This document shows positions 13,855 through 20,580 of a stretch of 24,918 bases of DNA, piece by piece. Each line of letters opens with the position of its first letter. The stretch's first letter is position 1. This stretch comes from an uncultured Actinomycetes bacterium (GTDB lineage: Bacteria > Actinomycetota > Actinomycetes > Nanopelagicales > Nanopelagicaceae): assembly GCA_903891755.1 (NCBI GenBank), contig CAITFY010000052.1, positions 1 to 24,918 on the forward strand, read 5' to 3'. The notes beneath the pieces were generated by a model. The model made no database searches. It was not told where the DNA came from and was given only the letters and a program-made list of their open reading frames with translations. Position numbers and translations under genes: made by a program.

Positions 13855-13860
13855 AGTCTA
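13855..13860 (-). promoter_or_regulatory. -10 box for the cupin gene, overlapping the ROK stop codon
   Basis: TAGACT, then six bases, then ATG. The first three bases of the hexamer are the TAG stop of the ROK kinase gene. Confidence 0.5.
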
Positions 13861-14745
13861 CCTTGCGATTTCTTGGGCGAAGAGGGACGCTCCTATGAGT
13901 CCAGCTTCGGCTTGTAGCTTGGCGGGAAAAACATCAACGTGATTGAGGAATCCTGCGTGTGATTTCTCGATTTCGAAATGCCTCATGAATGGCTCCCAAT
14001 AAATTGCTCCAGCGAATGAAACCCCGCCACCGATGACGACAGTGTGAAGATCCATGACGTTCAGAACGTTGGTGATTCCGACAGCCAGGGCACGTGAACC
14101 TCGGTCGATGGCAGCGACTGCTTTTTCATCACCTGCGCGAGCTGATTGAGCGAGTGCGATGAAATCTTCTCCCGCAGACCAACCGAGGGATTTCGCGTAT
14201 TCGACTATCTTGGGTCCTCGGGCGAATGTTTCAAGACATCCGGTTCTGCCGCAATCACAGATGATGTGAGATTCAAATCCAATGGAGTGATGCCCGAAGA
14301 GTGCAGCGTTGCCGGTTTCGCCATGGAACGCCTCACCATTGATGACGAGTCCGCCACCGATTCCGGTCGAAACAACTACGCCTAGCATGTTGGAAACTCC
14401 TACGCCGGCACCAAGTTTGTTTTCAGCTAAAGCAACTGCGGTGCAATCACCGAGTAATCCAACAGGTGCGGATGGAAAGAGTTGATTGAGTTCACTCACA
14501 ATCGGGAACTCTCTCCACTGCGGAATATTTACTGGCGAAATGGTTCCCAAGCTTCGATCGATTGGTCCCGCTGAGGCGATTCCTATCAAATCAACTTCTA
14601 ATCCAGAGAGTGAATCTTTAAGTTCTGGCCAGATGGGATCAGAAATATTTGAAGAAACCTGCTTGCGCCATTGAACCTCATGATTTTCATTTAACTCTGC
14701 GATGGCAATCTTGGTAGCGCCGATGTCGAGAGCGAGGGTTTTCAC
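13858..14745 (-). CDS. ROK family sugar kinase with a degenerate ExGH motif
   Basis: A 295-aa kinase with the N-terminal ATP loop LALDIGATKIAIAEL, catalytic Asp100 (GLLGDCTAVALAE), the second nucleotide-binding loop VVVSTGIGGGLVING, and the zinc motif CDCGRTGCLE (Cys163, Cys165, Cys170). The ExGH sugar-binding motif reads LFGH (149-152), so the Glu is replaced by Leu while the zinc-binding His remains. The Asn normally before the catalytic Asp is Gly. ROK kinases phosphorylate glucose, mannose, fructose, N-acetylmannosamine and similar sugars. The adjacent phosphomannose isomerase suggests a mannose or fructose kinase, but the motif changes make glucose unlikely. GTG start with CATAAT-N6 (14752-14757). 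Confidence 0.87.
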   Translation of the reverse strand: MKTLALDIGATKIAIAELNENHEVQWRKQVSSNISDPIWPELKDSLSGLEVDLIGIASAGPIDRSLGTISPVNIPQWREFPIVSELNQLFPSAPVGLLGDCTAVALAENKLGAGVGVSNMLGVVVSTGIGGGLVINGEAFHGETGNAALFGHHSIGFESHIICDCGRTGCLETFARGPKIVEYAKSLGWSAGEDFIALAQSARAGDEKAVAAIDRGSRALAVGITNVLNVMDLHTVVIGGGVSFAGAIYWEPFMRHFEIEKSHAGFLNHVDVFPAKLQAEAGLIGASLFAQEIAR

Positions 14746-14751
14746 TGTGCA

Positions 14752-14757
14752 ATTATG
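14752..14757 (-). promoter_or_regulatory. -10 box for the ROK kinase gene
   Basis: CATAAT lies exactly six bases before GTG 14745. The remaining gap to tRNA-Cys (14758-14862) holds an inverted repeat GGGTCC/GGACCC with a 19-base spacer and no U tract, which I do not call a terminator. Confidence 0.5.
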
Positions 14758-14862
14758 GTGTGAGAGAACCTCTAATTAGGTTGATTTCGTTGATGCTTTC
14801 GCTATTCCTCAGGGTCCACTTGTTGTTTCATGGATCGGACCCTTAAACCCAAAATTAAGAAA

Positions 14863-14936
14863 TGGAGGTCGGAACGGGATTTGAACCCGTGTGGCAGGAT
14901 TTGCAGTCCTGAGCCTCGCCTCTCGGCCATCCGACC
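14863..14936 (-). tRNA. tRNA-Cys (anticodon GCA)
   Basis: The acceptor GGTCGGA pairs with TCCGACC. The discriminator is T, as expected for cysteine, and CCA is encoded. The anticodon stem is CAGGA/TCCTG with loop CTGCAAA (GCA), and the T arm is ACGGG-TTCAAAT-CCCGT. It lies 46 bases downstream of tRNA-Gly on the same strand and is probably co-transcribed with it. Confidence 0.97.
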
Positions 14937-14982
14937 ATATTTTCCGCATCTAACGTCGGAATACTATAGAAAGTTTCACTAG

Positions 14983-15055
14983 AGCGGACGACCGGGTTCG
15001 AACCGGCGACCTGAACCTTGGCAAGGTTCCGCGCTACCAACTGCGCTACGTCCGC
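14983..15055 (-). tRNA. tRNA-Gly (anticodon GCC)
   Basis: The acceptor GCGGACG pairs with CGTCCGC. The D arm is GCGC/GCGC, the anticodon stem is GAACC/GGTTC with loop TTGCCAA (GCC), and the T arm is GCCGG-TTCGAAC-CCGGT. The discriminator is T. CCA is not encoded (the next bases are CTA), so it must be added after transcription, unlike the other two tRNAs here. The 115-bp gap upstream shows no clear -10 next to the gene. Confidence 0.97.
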
Positions 15056-15158
15056 ATTTTCTTGTTCAAAGGGTGACCCAGAACTTGAAGGGCTAAATCT
15101 AGCCTATGGCTCCATCAAGTGGCAAAGGAAGAACCTGCTCCAAGGCGAGGGCAAGGTC

Positions 15159-15164
15159 TAAAGT
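15159..15164 (+). promoter_or_regulatory. -10 box for the pabB-pabC fusion
   Basis: TAAAGT is followed by GGAGAT and then ATG. The six-base spacer contains GGAG, which is too close to the ATG to act as a Shine-Dalgarno. Confidence 0.45.
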
Positions 15165-15170
15165 GGAGAT

Positions 15171-16865
15171 ATGGAAAGTGGCGCGCCTTTCTTCTGGATG
15201 AATGGCTTATTGGCCACCGGATTACTTGAGGTTACATCTGACGCCGAGCGACTCAACGATGGGGGATTCTGGGCAACTTCCATCACCTTTGAAGGTGAGA
15301 GAACATTCGCGAAATTCGCAACGGTGCTGAGAGATCAACCATTCCCAGAGTCACCTGAATGGAAATCCATTCGTTCCATCTGGAAGAGCTCGTTGAGCCG
15401 AGAGCAGTACTACGACTATGTGGAAGATATTCGTAAACACATTTCATTCGGTGATGTCTATCAAGCAAATGCCTGTCGAGTTCTCTCTACGCCAAGTCGT
15501 GGCACTTCACTAGATTCGCTTTTCGCAAAATTGCTGGAAAATCACTTTGCTCCATATGCCTCATTTTTACGACTGCCCGATATTGAGATAGCGAGTGCAA
15601 CTCCGGAATTGTTCTTGCGCCGCGAAGGCGAAACGATCACGACAAGCCCGATCAAAGGCACGCAAGATTTCACCTCAAGAGATCTTTTTGGTTCAAAGGA
15701 CCAGAGTGAGAACATCATGATCGTCGATCTGATGCGTAATGACCTCAGTCAGATTTGTGAGATCGGTTCTATTAAAGTCACAGACTTCTTGCGAATAGAA
15801 CATCATCCTGGGATTCGCCACCTTGTCTCCGATGTGCAAGGAACGTTGCGCGCGGGGATTTCCTGGGATGAGATTCTGCACGAACTCCTGCCAGCAGGTT
15901 CGGTGAGTGGTGCTCCAAAACACTCAGCTCTTCAAATAATCCAGAGCAACGAACCAACTCCACGTGGGGTTTATTGCGGCCTCATGGGCTGGATTCAGGG
16001 CAGCGAATCAGTACTTGCTTTAGCGATTCGAACTTTCTGGAATGCAGATCGCACTCTCTACTTTGGTACTGGTGCTGGTATTACCTGGCCGAGTGATCCA
16101 CACCTGGAGTGGCGCGAGACAGAACTCAAAGCGAACCGTCTCGTTGGTATAGCCGGTGGAATTGATGATGAGGGTTGGCAATACGGATCTGGAATCTTTG
16201 AAACCATTTTGATGATCGACAATAGACCGCTCTTCTTTGATCGCCACATGGATCGCGCAGAAGCCTCCGGAAGAGAATTGGGATTTGATATCCCGCCTCG
16301 CGAAGATATTTTGAGAGCAATCAGTTACTTGGCACGTTTCCCGATGGCCAGGTTGCGTCTCTCATTTGGATCTCAATTCTCACTCTCGGCCGCGCCATAT
16401 CAGCAGAAGGCGTTGCCACTTCGAGTTCAGATTAGGGATCAACGCTTGATTGCTGGAATTGGTTCGCATAAGAAATATCCGTATTGGGAGAATCTCGATC
16501 TTGTCAGGGCTGCGCAATTTGATGGTTTCAGCGAAGTCCTTTTGATTGATGAGTGGGGCCGGGTTGGGGAGGGAGCCACCTGTAATTACCTCTTCTATCT
16601 AGATGGGCAGTGGATCACTCCGCCACTCTCAGTTGGAGTCCTACCGGGAGTTATGCGTTCTATCGCACTCGATAAGGGGTTGGCGATTGAGAAGGAGCTA
16701 CTTCGCTCAGACCTTCCTCGCGTGAAATCCATGGTCGCTATTTCAAGTTTGCGAATTGCTGCTTTGGTAACGCGCTTGATGGATCGAACTCTAGATATTG
16801 GCATGGAGAGCGAATTGATTTTCCAGTCATTGTGGAGTGAGGCTCAATCCGATTCGGTAGGCTAA
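15171..16865 (+). CDS. Aminodeoxychorismate synthase component I / aminodeoxychorismate lyase fusion (PabB-PabC)
   Basis: A 564-aa fusion making p-aminobenzoate for folate. Residues about 70-325 are the chorismate-binding PabB core: IRKHISFGDVYQAN, PIKGTQ (160-165) with the PabB-type Lys162, SENIMIVDLMRNDLS, and GSVSGAPK (243-250). Residues about 335-560 are the class IV PLP lyase: YGSGIFETILMI, FFDRHMDRA, the PLP Lys in SHKKYPYWENLD (434 or 435), and EGATCNYLFYL. Only about 70 residues precede the PabB core, so the usual N-terminal domain is shortened. The glutamine amidotransferase PabA is not adjacent. ATG 15171 has TAAAGT-N6 upstream. Its last codons contain the thrS -10 box. Confidence 0.93.
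   Translation: MESGAPFFWMNGLLATGLLEVTSDAERLNDGGFWATSITFEGERTFAKFATVLRDQPFPESPEWKSIRSIWKSSLSREQYYDYVEDIRKHISFGDVYQANACRVLSTPSRGTSLDSLFAKLLENHFAPYASFLRLPDIEIASATPELFLRREGETITTSPIKGTQDFTSRDLFGSKDQSENIMIVDLMRNDLSQICEIGSIKVTDFLRIEHHPGIRHLVSDVQGTLRAGISWDEILHELLPAGSVSGAPKHSALQIIQSNEPTPRGVYCGLMGWIQGSESVLALAIRTFWNADRTLYFGTGAGITWPSDPHLEWRETELKANRLVGIAGGIDDEGWQYGSGIFETILMIDNRPLFFDRHMDRAEASGRELGFDIPPREDILRAISYLARFPMARLRLSFGSQFSLSAAPYQQKALPLRVQIRDQRLIAGIGSHKKYPYWENLDLVRAAQFDGFSEVLLIDEWGRVGEGATCNYLFYLDGQWITPPLSVGVLPGVMRSIALDKGLAIEKELLRSDLPRVKSMVAISSLRIAALVTRLMDRTLDIGMESELIFQSLWSEAQSDSVG
16858..16863 (+). promoter_or_regulatory. -10 box for thrS inside the end of pabBC
   Basis: TAGGCT lies six bases before the thrS ATG and straddles the last two codons and first base of the stop of the fusion gene. 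This predicts a leaderless thrS mRNA with no room for a T-box or other leader control. Confidence 0.5.
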
Positions 16866-16869
16866 AGCC

Positions 16870-18858
16870 ATGTCCTCGCAAATAACCGTAATCGTCGATG
16901 GCCAGAGCCAAGAGATTGCTCCAGATCAACGTCCCACCCACCTCTTTGCAGATCGTCCAACTGTGGTCGTGGCCCGCGTCAATGGAAATATCTGCGACCT
17001 CTGGACCGAACTTCACGATGGTGATGTCGTTGAGGCAATCGAAATTCATTCTCCTGAAGGACTCGCGGTCTTGCGTCACTCGACCGCGCACGTACTCGCC
17101 CAAGCCGTTCAAGAGGTCTTTCCAGAAACTAAGCTCGGAATCGGACCTCCGATTAAAGATGGTTTCTATTACGACTTCGATCCCGAGAAGCCATTTACTC
17201 CGGATGATCTAGAAAAACTGGAATCTGCGATGCGCAAGATTGTTAAGGCTGGACAACGGTTCCGCCGCCGCGTAGTCACGGAAGCCGAAGCCTTAGAAGA
17301 ACTTAAGGCAGAGCCTTACAAGTGCGAGCTCGTTGGAATTAAGGGCGGGGATGATGAGTCCTCTGTCGAGGTTGGTGGAGCCGAACTCGCCATTTACGAC
17401 AACCTTGGTCGCGATGGAAATCCGGTTTGGAAAGATCTCTGCCGCGGTCCACATCTTCCATCGACAAAGCACATTCCGGCATTCAAATTAATGCGATCAG
17501 CCGGTGCATATTGGCGCGGCTCTGAGAAGAATCCAATGCTCCAACGCATCTATGGAACCGCGTGGCCTTCTCAAGAGGAGCTCGATGCTTACTTAGCGCT
17601 ACTCGTTGAAGCAGAGAAGCGCGATCACAGACGTCTTGGTAGCGAACTTGATCTCTTCTCATTTCCCGAGGAAATCGGTTCAGGTCTTGCTGTTTTCCAT
17701 CCCAAGGGTGGAATTGTTCGCCGTGCGATGGAAGATTATTCGCGTCGACGCCACGAAGAAGAGGGATACCAATTTGTTTACTCGCCTCACCTAACTAAGG
17801 CGACGCTCTTTGAAACTTCTGGACACTTGGATTGGTACTCCGAAGGCATGTACCCACCGATGGTGATGGATGAAGAGTTACATGCTGATGGAACAGTGAA
17901 GCGTCAAGGGCAGAAGTACTACATGAAGCCAATGAACTGTCCTTTCCATAATCTCATCTACAAATCAAATAGTCGCTCGTACCGCGAACTTCCACTTCGC
18001 CTCTTCGAATTTGGAACTGTCTATCGTTATGAGAAATCTGGCGTTATCCACGGCCTGACTCGCGCCCGCGGATTTACTCAAGATGACGCACACATTTATT
18101 GCACAAAAGATCAGATGATGGGGGAGTTGGATTCTCTTCTCACCTTCGTTCTTAATTTGCTTCGCGATTATGGTCTCAATGATTTCTATCTCGAACTCTC
18201 CACTCGCAATCCCGCAAAGTCAGTAGGTTCTGATGAAGCGTGGGAAGAAGCAACAGAGGCGCTACGCCAAGCAGCTGAGAAGCAGAGTTTGGAGCTCGTT
18301 CTCGATCCTGAAGGCGCAGCCTTCTACGGTCCAAAGATTTCAGTGCAAGCTAAAGATGCAATCGGTCGCACCTGGCAGATGTCCACAATTCAGGTGGATT
18401 TCCAATTGCCACAACGCTTTGATCTGGAATATCAATCACCAGATGGTTCGCGTCAGCAGCCAGTGATGATTCACCGTGCGCTCTTTGGATCCATTGAACG
18501 TTTCTTCGGAGTTCTGACTGAGCATTACGCGGGAGCATTCCCTCCATGGCTCGCTCCAGTTCAAGTTCGCGCCATTCCGGTAGCGGAAGCTTTCTTGCCA
18601 TACTTGCAAGATATCTCTACGCAAATGCGCAACGCGGGAATTCGCATTGATGTTGATACCTCTGACGATCGTTTTCAGAAGAAGATTCGAAACGCTCAAC
18701 TGGAGAAGATCCCCTTCATGATGATCGCCGGCGAAGAAGACCAACTCAATGGAGCGGTCTCCTTCCGTTACCGAAACGGTGAACAGAAGAATGGAATCTC
18801 CATCGCAGATGCGATTGCCGAGATCACCTCTGCGGTTTCCAACCGAACTCAGATTTAA
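16870..18858 (+). CDS. thrS: Threonyl-tRNA synthetase
   Basis: A 662-aa class II synthetase charging tRNA-Thr. The TGS domain (1-60) is followed by the editing domain with HSTAH (His70, His74) and DLCRGPH (Cys191, His195). The catalytic core carries the motif 2 region (RLFEFGTVYRYE), zinc ligand Cys357 (MNCPFH) and His408 (DDAHIY), and motif 3 near MIHRALFGSIERFFG. The anticodon-binding domain (about 560-650) contains APVQVRAIPV and a late VSFRYRNGEQ. It is full length with all editing residues. The actinobacterial order thrS - HIT - pgsA is kept, with the HIT gene five bases downstream. Confidence 0.98.
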   Translation: MSSQITVIVDGQSQEIAPDQRPTHLFADRPTVVVARVNGNICDLWTELHDGDVVEAIEIHSPEGLAVLRHSTAHVLAQAVQEVFPETKLGIGPPIKDGFYYDFDPEKPFTPDDLEKLESAMRKIVKAGQRFRRRVVTEAEALEELKAEPYKCELVGIKGGDDESSVEVGGAELAIYDNLGRDGNPVWKDLCRGPHLPSTKHIPAFKLMRSAGAYWRGSEKNPMLQRIYGTAWPSQEELDAYLALLVEAEKRDHRRLGSELDLFSFPEEIGSGLAVFHPKGGIVRRAMEDYSRRRHEEEGYQFVYSPHLTKATLFETSGHLDWYSEGMYPPMVMDEELHADGTVKRQGQKYYMKPMNCPFHNLIYKSNSRSYRELPLRLFEFGTVYRYEKSGVIHGLTRARGFTQDDAHIYCTKDQMMGELDSLLTFVLNLLRDYGLNDFYLELSTRNPAKSVGSDEAWEEATEALRQAAEKQSLELVLDPEGAAFYGPKISVQAKDAIGRTWQMSTIQVDFQLPQRFDLEYQSPDGSRQQPVMIHRALFGSIERFFGVLTEHYAGAFPPWLAPVQVRAIPVAEAFLPYLQDISTQMRNAGIRIDVDTSDDRFQKKIRNAQLEKIPFMMIAGEEDQLNGAVSFRYRNGEQKNGISIADAIAEITSAVSNRTQI

Positions 18859-18863
18859 TTTCC

Positions 18864-19403
18864 ATGGACGAGGTACTTACCGGTGGTGTTGGAATGCCAG
18901 ATGGTTGGTCTCGTCTCTGGGCTCCTCATCGCATCGCATATTTAGAGGGCGAGAATCGTCCCCTTCCAGGTAATGATGTTCCTTGTCCTTTCTGCAGAAT
19001 TCCAACTCTGGATGATGCGCAAGGGTTAGTTGTTGCGCGAGGTGCAACAGCGTATGTCGTGATGAATCTCTATCCGTACAACGCAGGGCATCTGTTGATC
19101 TGCGCATATCGACATGTTGCAGATCTAACGGATCTCTCCGATGAAGAACGCAATGAAATCTTTGAGTTGACTGCTCACGCGATGAAGGTATTGCGCATGG
19201 TTTCAGGAGCAAATGGATTTAATCTTGGAATGAATCAAGGATCCGTGGCAGGGGCTGGAATTGCCGAACATATCCACCAACATGTCGTACCTCGCTGGGG
19301 TGGAGATGCGAATTTCATGCCTGTCATCGGCAAGACCAAAGTGCTTCCACAACTCCTGCAGGAAACACGCGAGGCTTTAGCTCAAAGTTGGAATTTGGTT
19401 TAA
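18864..19403 (+). CDS. HIT-family nucleotide hydrolase / phosphorylase (Rv2613c-like)
   Basis: A 179-aa histidine-triad protein. LYPYNAGHLLICAYRHV is the first nucleotide-binding segment, and AEHIHQHVVPRW carries the HxHxH triad. The N-terminal extension with CPFC and LVVARGATAYVV matches the mycobacterial Ap4A phosphorylase Rv2613c, which holds the same place after thrS. The likely role is breakdown of diadenosine tetraphosphate, a by-product of aminoacyl-tRNA synthetases, which makes sense next to thrS. No Shine-Dalgarno or -10 box precedes the ATG, so it is probably read by continued translation from thrS. Its last 27 bases overlap the antisense EF-G-like gene. Confidence 0.93.
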   Translation: MDEVLTGGVGMPDGWSRLWAPHRIAYLEGENRPLPGNDVPCPFCRIPTLDDAQGLVVARGATAYVVMNLYPYNAGHLLICAYRHVADLTDLSDEERNEIFELTAHAMKVLRMVSGANGFNLGMNQGSVAGAGIAEHIHQHVVPRWGGDANFMPVIGKTKVLPQLLQETREALAQSWNLV

Positions 19404-19952
19404 GTATTCAACTATCTGATCTGGTCCAATCGGCGTTCCCTCCACCCAGGCAAGTGCTGGGAAGAGCAAGCCGGCAGTAAAGCTATCTTCGCCGGCATCT
19501 TCGATAGCTTCCACATATTCTTCGCGAAACTCTGCGACAAGATCTATATGTTCAGGATCGGCATCGCGAATTACTAGCGAGCCTTCGGAGTAATCCAGAA
19601 GTTTCAGCGTTTCCAAATTAATAAGCGCCGCTGGCCGTCCGTCATCGCTATGTAGGACGAGATAAGGAGTAACAACGGGATCGAGCATCTTTGTAGCAAT
19701 CGCCGTCATATCTTCGAAATCTATTTCGCTAGTAAGCAGGTCGCAGATGACGACCAATGAGGGGATGTATAACTCTCGGGAGAGGCGCCATTTTTCAAGA
19801 TCGGCGCTCACAATCCCATCGTTAGCGCTGACGAGGAATATTGCGACGTCAGATGATTCAAGATCGCTCACCTCAATCCCGATTTCAGAGGCTAAAAGTT
19901 GGGATTTGCCGCCAACTATCGCGACTTTTACCGAATTAATTAGGTGTGGCAC
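19377..19952 (-). CDS. EF-G-like G-domain relic lacking nucleotide-binding motifs
   Basis: A 191-aa acidic protein. Residues about 34-70 (SSDVAIFLVSANDGIVSADLEKW... IPSLVVICDL) match the region of EF-G-type GTPases that normally reads A-D-x-A-L-F-V-V-x-A-x-x-G ... W ... P-R-x-x-V-x-x-K-L-D. The later EFREEYVEAIEDAGED matches the EF-G segment that follows the G domain. The P-loop is collapsed to VGGKSQ, switch motifs are absent, and the NKxD specificity motif is lost (CDLLTSE). Domains II-V are missing. It is therefore unlikely to bind GTP like an elongation factor. GTG start at 19952; TAGGCT (19961-19966) lies eight bases upstream. It is inverted inside the thrS-HIT-pgsA neighbourhood and overlaps HIT by 27 bp. 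Confidence 0.7.
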   Translation of the reverse strand: MPHLINSVKVAIVGGKSQLLASEIGIEVSDLESSDVAIFLVSANDGIVSADLEKWRLSRELYIPSLVVICDLLTSEIDFEDMTAIATKMLDPVVTPYLVLHSDDGRPAALINLETLKLLDYSEGSLVIRDADPEHIDLVAEFREEYVEAIEDAGEDSFTAGLLFPALAWVEGTPIGPDQIVEYLNQIPTLS

Positions 19953-19976
19953 AGTAACCGAGCCTACGATGTAATC
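19953..19976. promoter_or_regulatory. 24-bp divergent promoter with overlapping -10 boxes
   Basis: On the plus strand TACGAT (19965-19970) is six bases before the pgsA GTG (19977). On the minus strand TAGGCT (19961-19966) is eight bases before the relic's GTG (19952). The two hexamers share two bases, so polymerase cannot open both at once. Confidence 0.45.
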
Positions 19977-20579
19977 GTGATTTCAGCCTCTATCAAAGCG
20001 CCAGTGACACGAGTAATCACTCCACTTTGCCGGTCGCTTCTCTCTGTTGGAGTTACCGCAAATCTACTCAGCGCAATCGGCGGTCTGGGGTCCAGCATCA
20101 GCGCCATCGCCTTCTTCAGCCACGGCAACTATTTCTGGGGAATGATCGTCACGCTCTTCTTTATCCTCTTTGATTTACTCGATGGCACTCTGGCTCGAAT
20201 GTCAGATTCTGGAGGTTCGAAGTGGGGCGCTCTTCTTGACTCCACTCTTGATCGAATTTCCGATGCCGCCGTTCTTGGTTCAATCATCTTCTTCCTGATG
20301 AAGACTCATGATCGATTAGTTCCCGTGCTCCTTGTTGCGCTTGTCGCCGGGGGTTTGGTTTCCTATATCAAAGCGAGAGCTGAAGGACTTGGGATTGAAT
20401 GCAATGGCGGATTGGCCGAACGCACCGATCGCCTCATCATCATCTTTCTTGCACTAGGGCTTGCGGGCATAGGAGTTTCTTACGCTCTTGCTATCGGCGT
20501 TTGGGTGCTTGCCGTTGCCAGTGTTTACACGGTTTGCGAAAGATTGTTGATTGTTTATCGCGCAACGATGAGTTTGTAG
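19977..20579 (+). CDS. pgsA: CDP-alcohol phosphatidyltransferase, phosphatidylinositol phosphate synthase-like
   Basis: A 200-aa integral membrane enzyme with six helices. The CDP-alcohol phosphotransferase signature DLLDGTLAR ... GALLDSTLD (residues about 71-95) supplies the four metal-binding Asp residues. In mycobacteria the gene at this position (PgsA1) joins CDP-diacylglycerol and inositol-3-phosphate to start phosphatidylinositol synthesis, and the downstream PatA and PimA homologues support the same role here. A longer frame begins at 19944, but GTG 19977 has TACGAT exactly six bases upstream and gives the normal N-terminus, so I use it. The stop is one base before the acyltransferase ATG. 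Confidence 0.92.
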   Translation: MISASIKAPVTRVITPLCRSLLSVGVTANLLSAIGGLGSSISAIAFFSHGNYFWGMIVTLFFILFDLLDGTLARMSDSGGSKWGALLDSTLDRISDAAVLGSIIFFLMKTHDRLVPVLLVALVAGGLVSYIKARAEGLGIECNGGLAERTDRLIIIFLALGLAGIGVSYALAIGVWVLAVASVYTVCERLLIVYRATMSL

Positions 20580-20580
20580 T

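Noticed and set aside
14837..14862. Terminator downstream of tRNA-Cys
   Set aside because: The only inverted repeat nearby (GGGTCC/GGACCC) has a 19-base spacer and no U tract.
15106..15222. Short frame of about 38 codons upstream of pabBC
   Set aside because: No promoter spacing or Shine-Dalgarno, a basic low-information product, and overlap with the true pabBC start in another frame.
16870..16875. T-box or other leader control of thrS
   Set aside because: The -10 box ends six bases before the ATG, leaving no leader, and the upstream bases are the coding end of pabBC.
19944..19976. Longer pgsA N-terminus starting at ATG 19944
   Set aside because: It would run through the divergent promoter and adds residues not typical of the family; GTG 19977 has TACGAT-N6.
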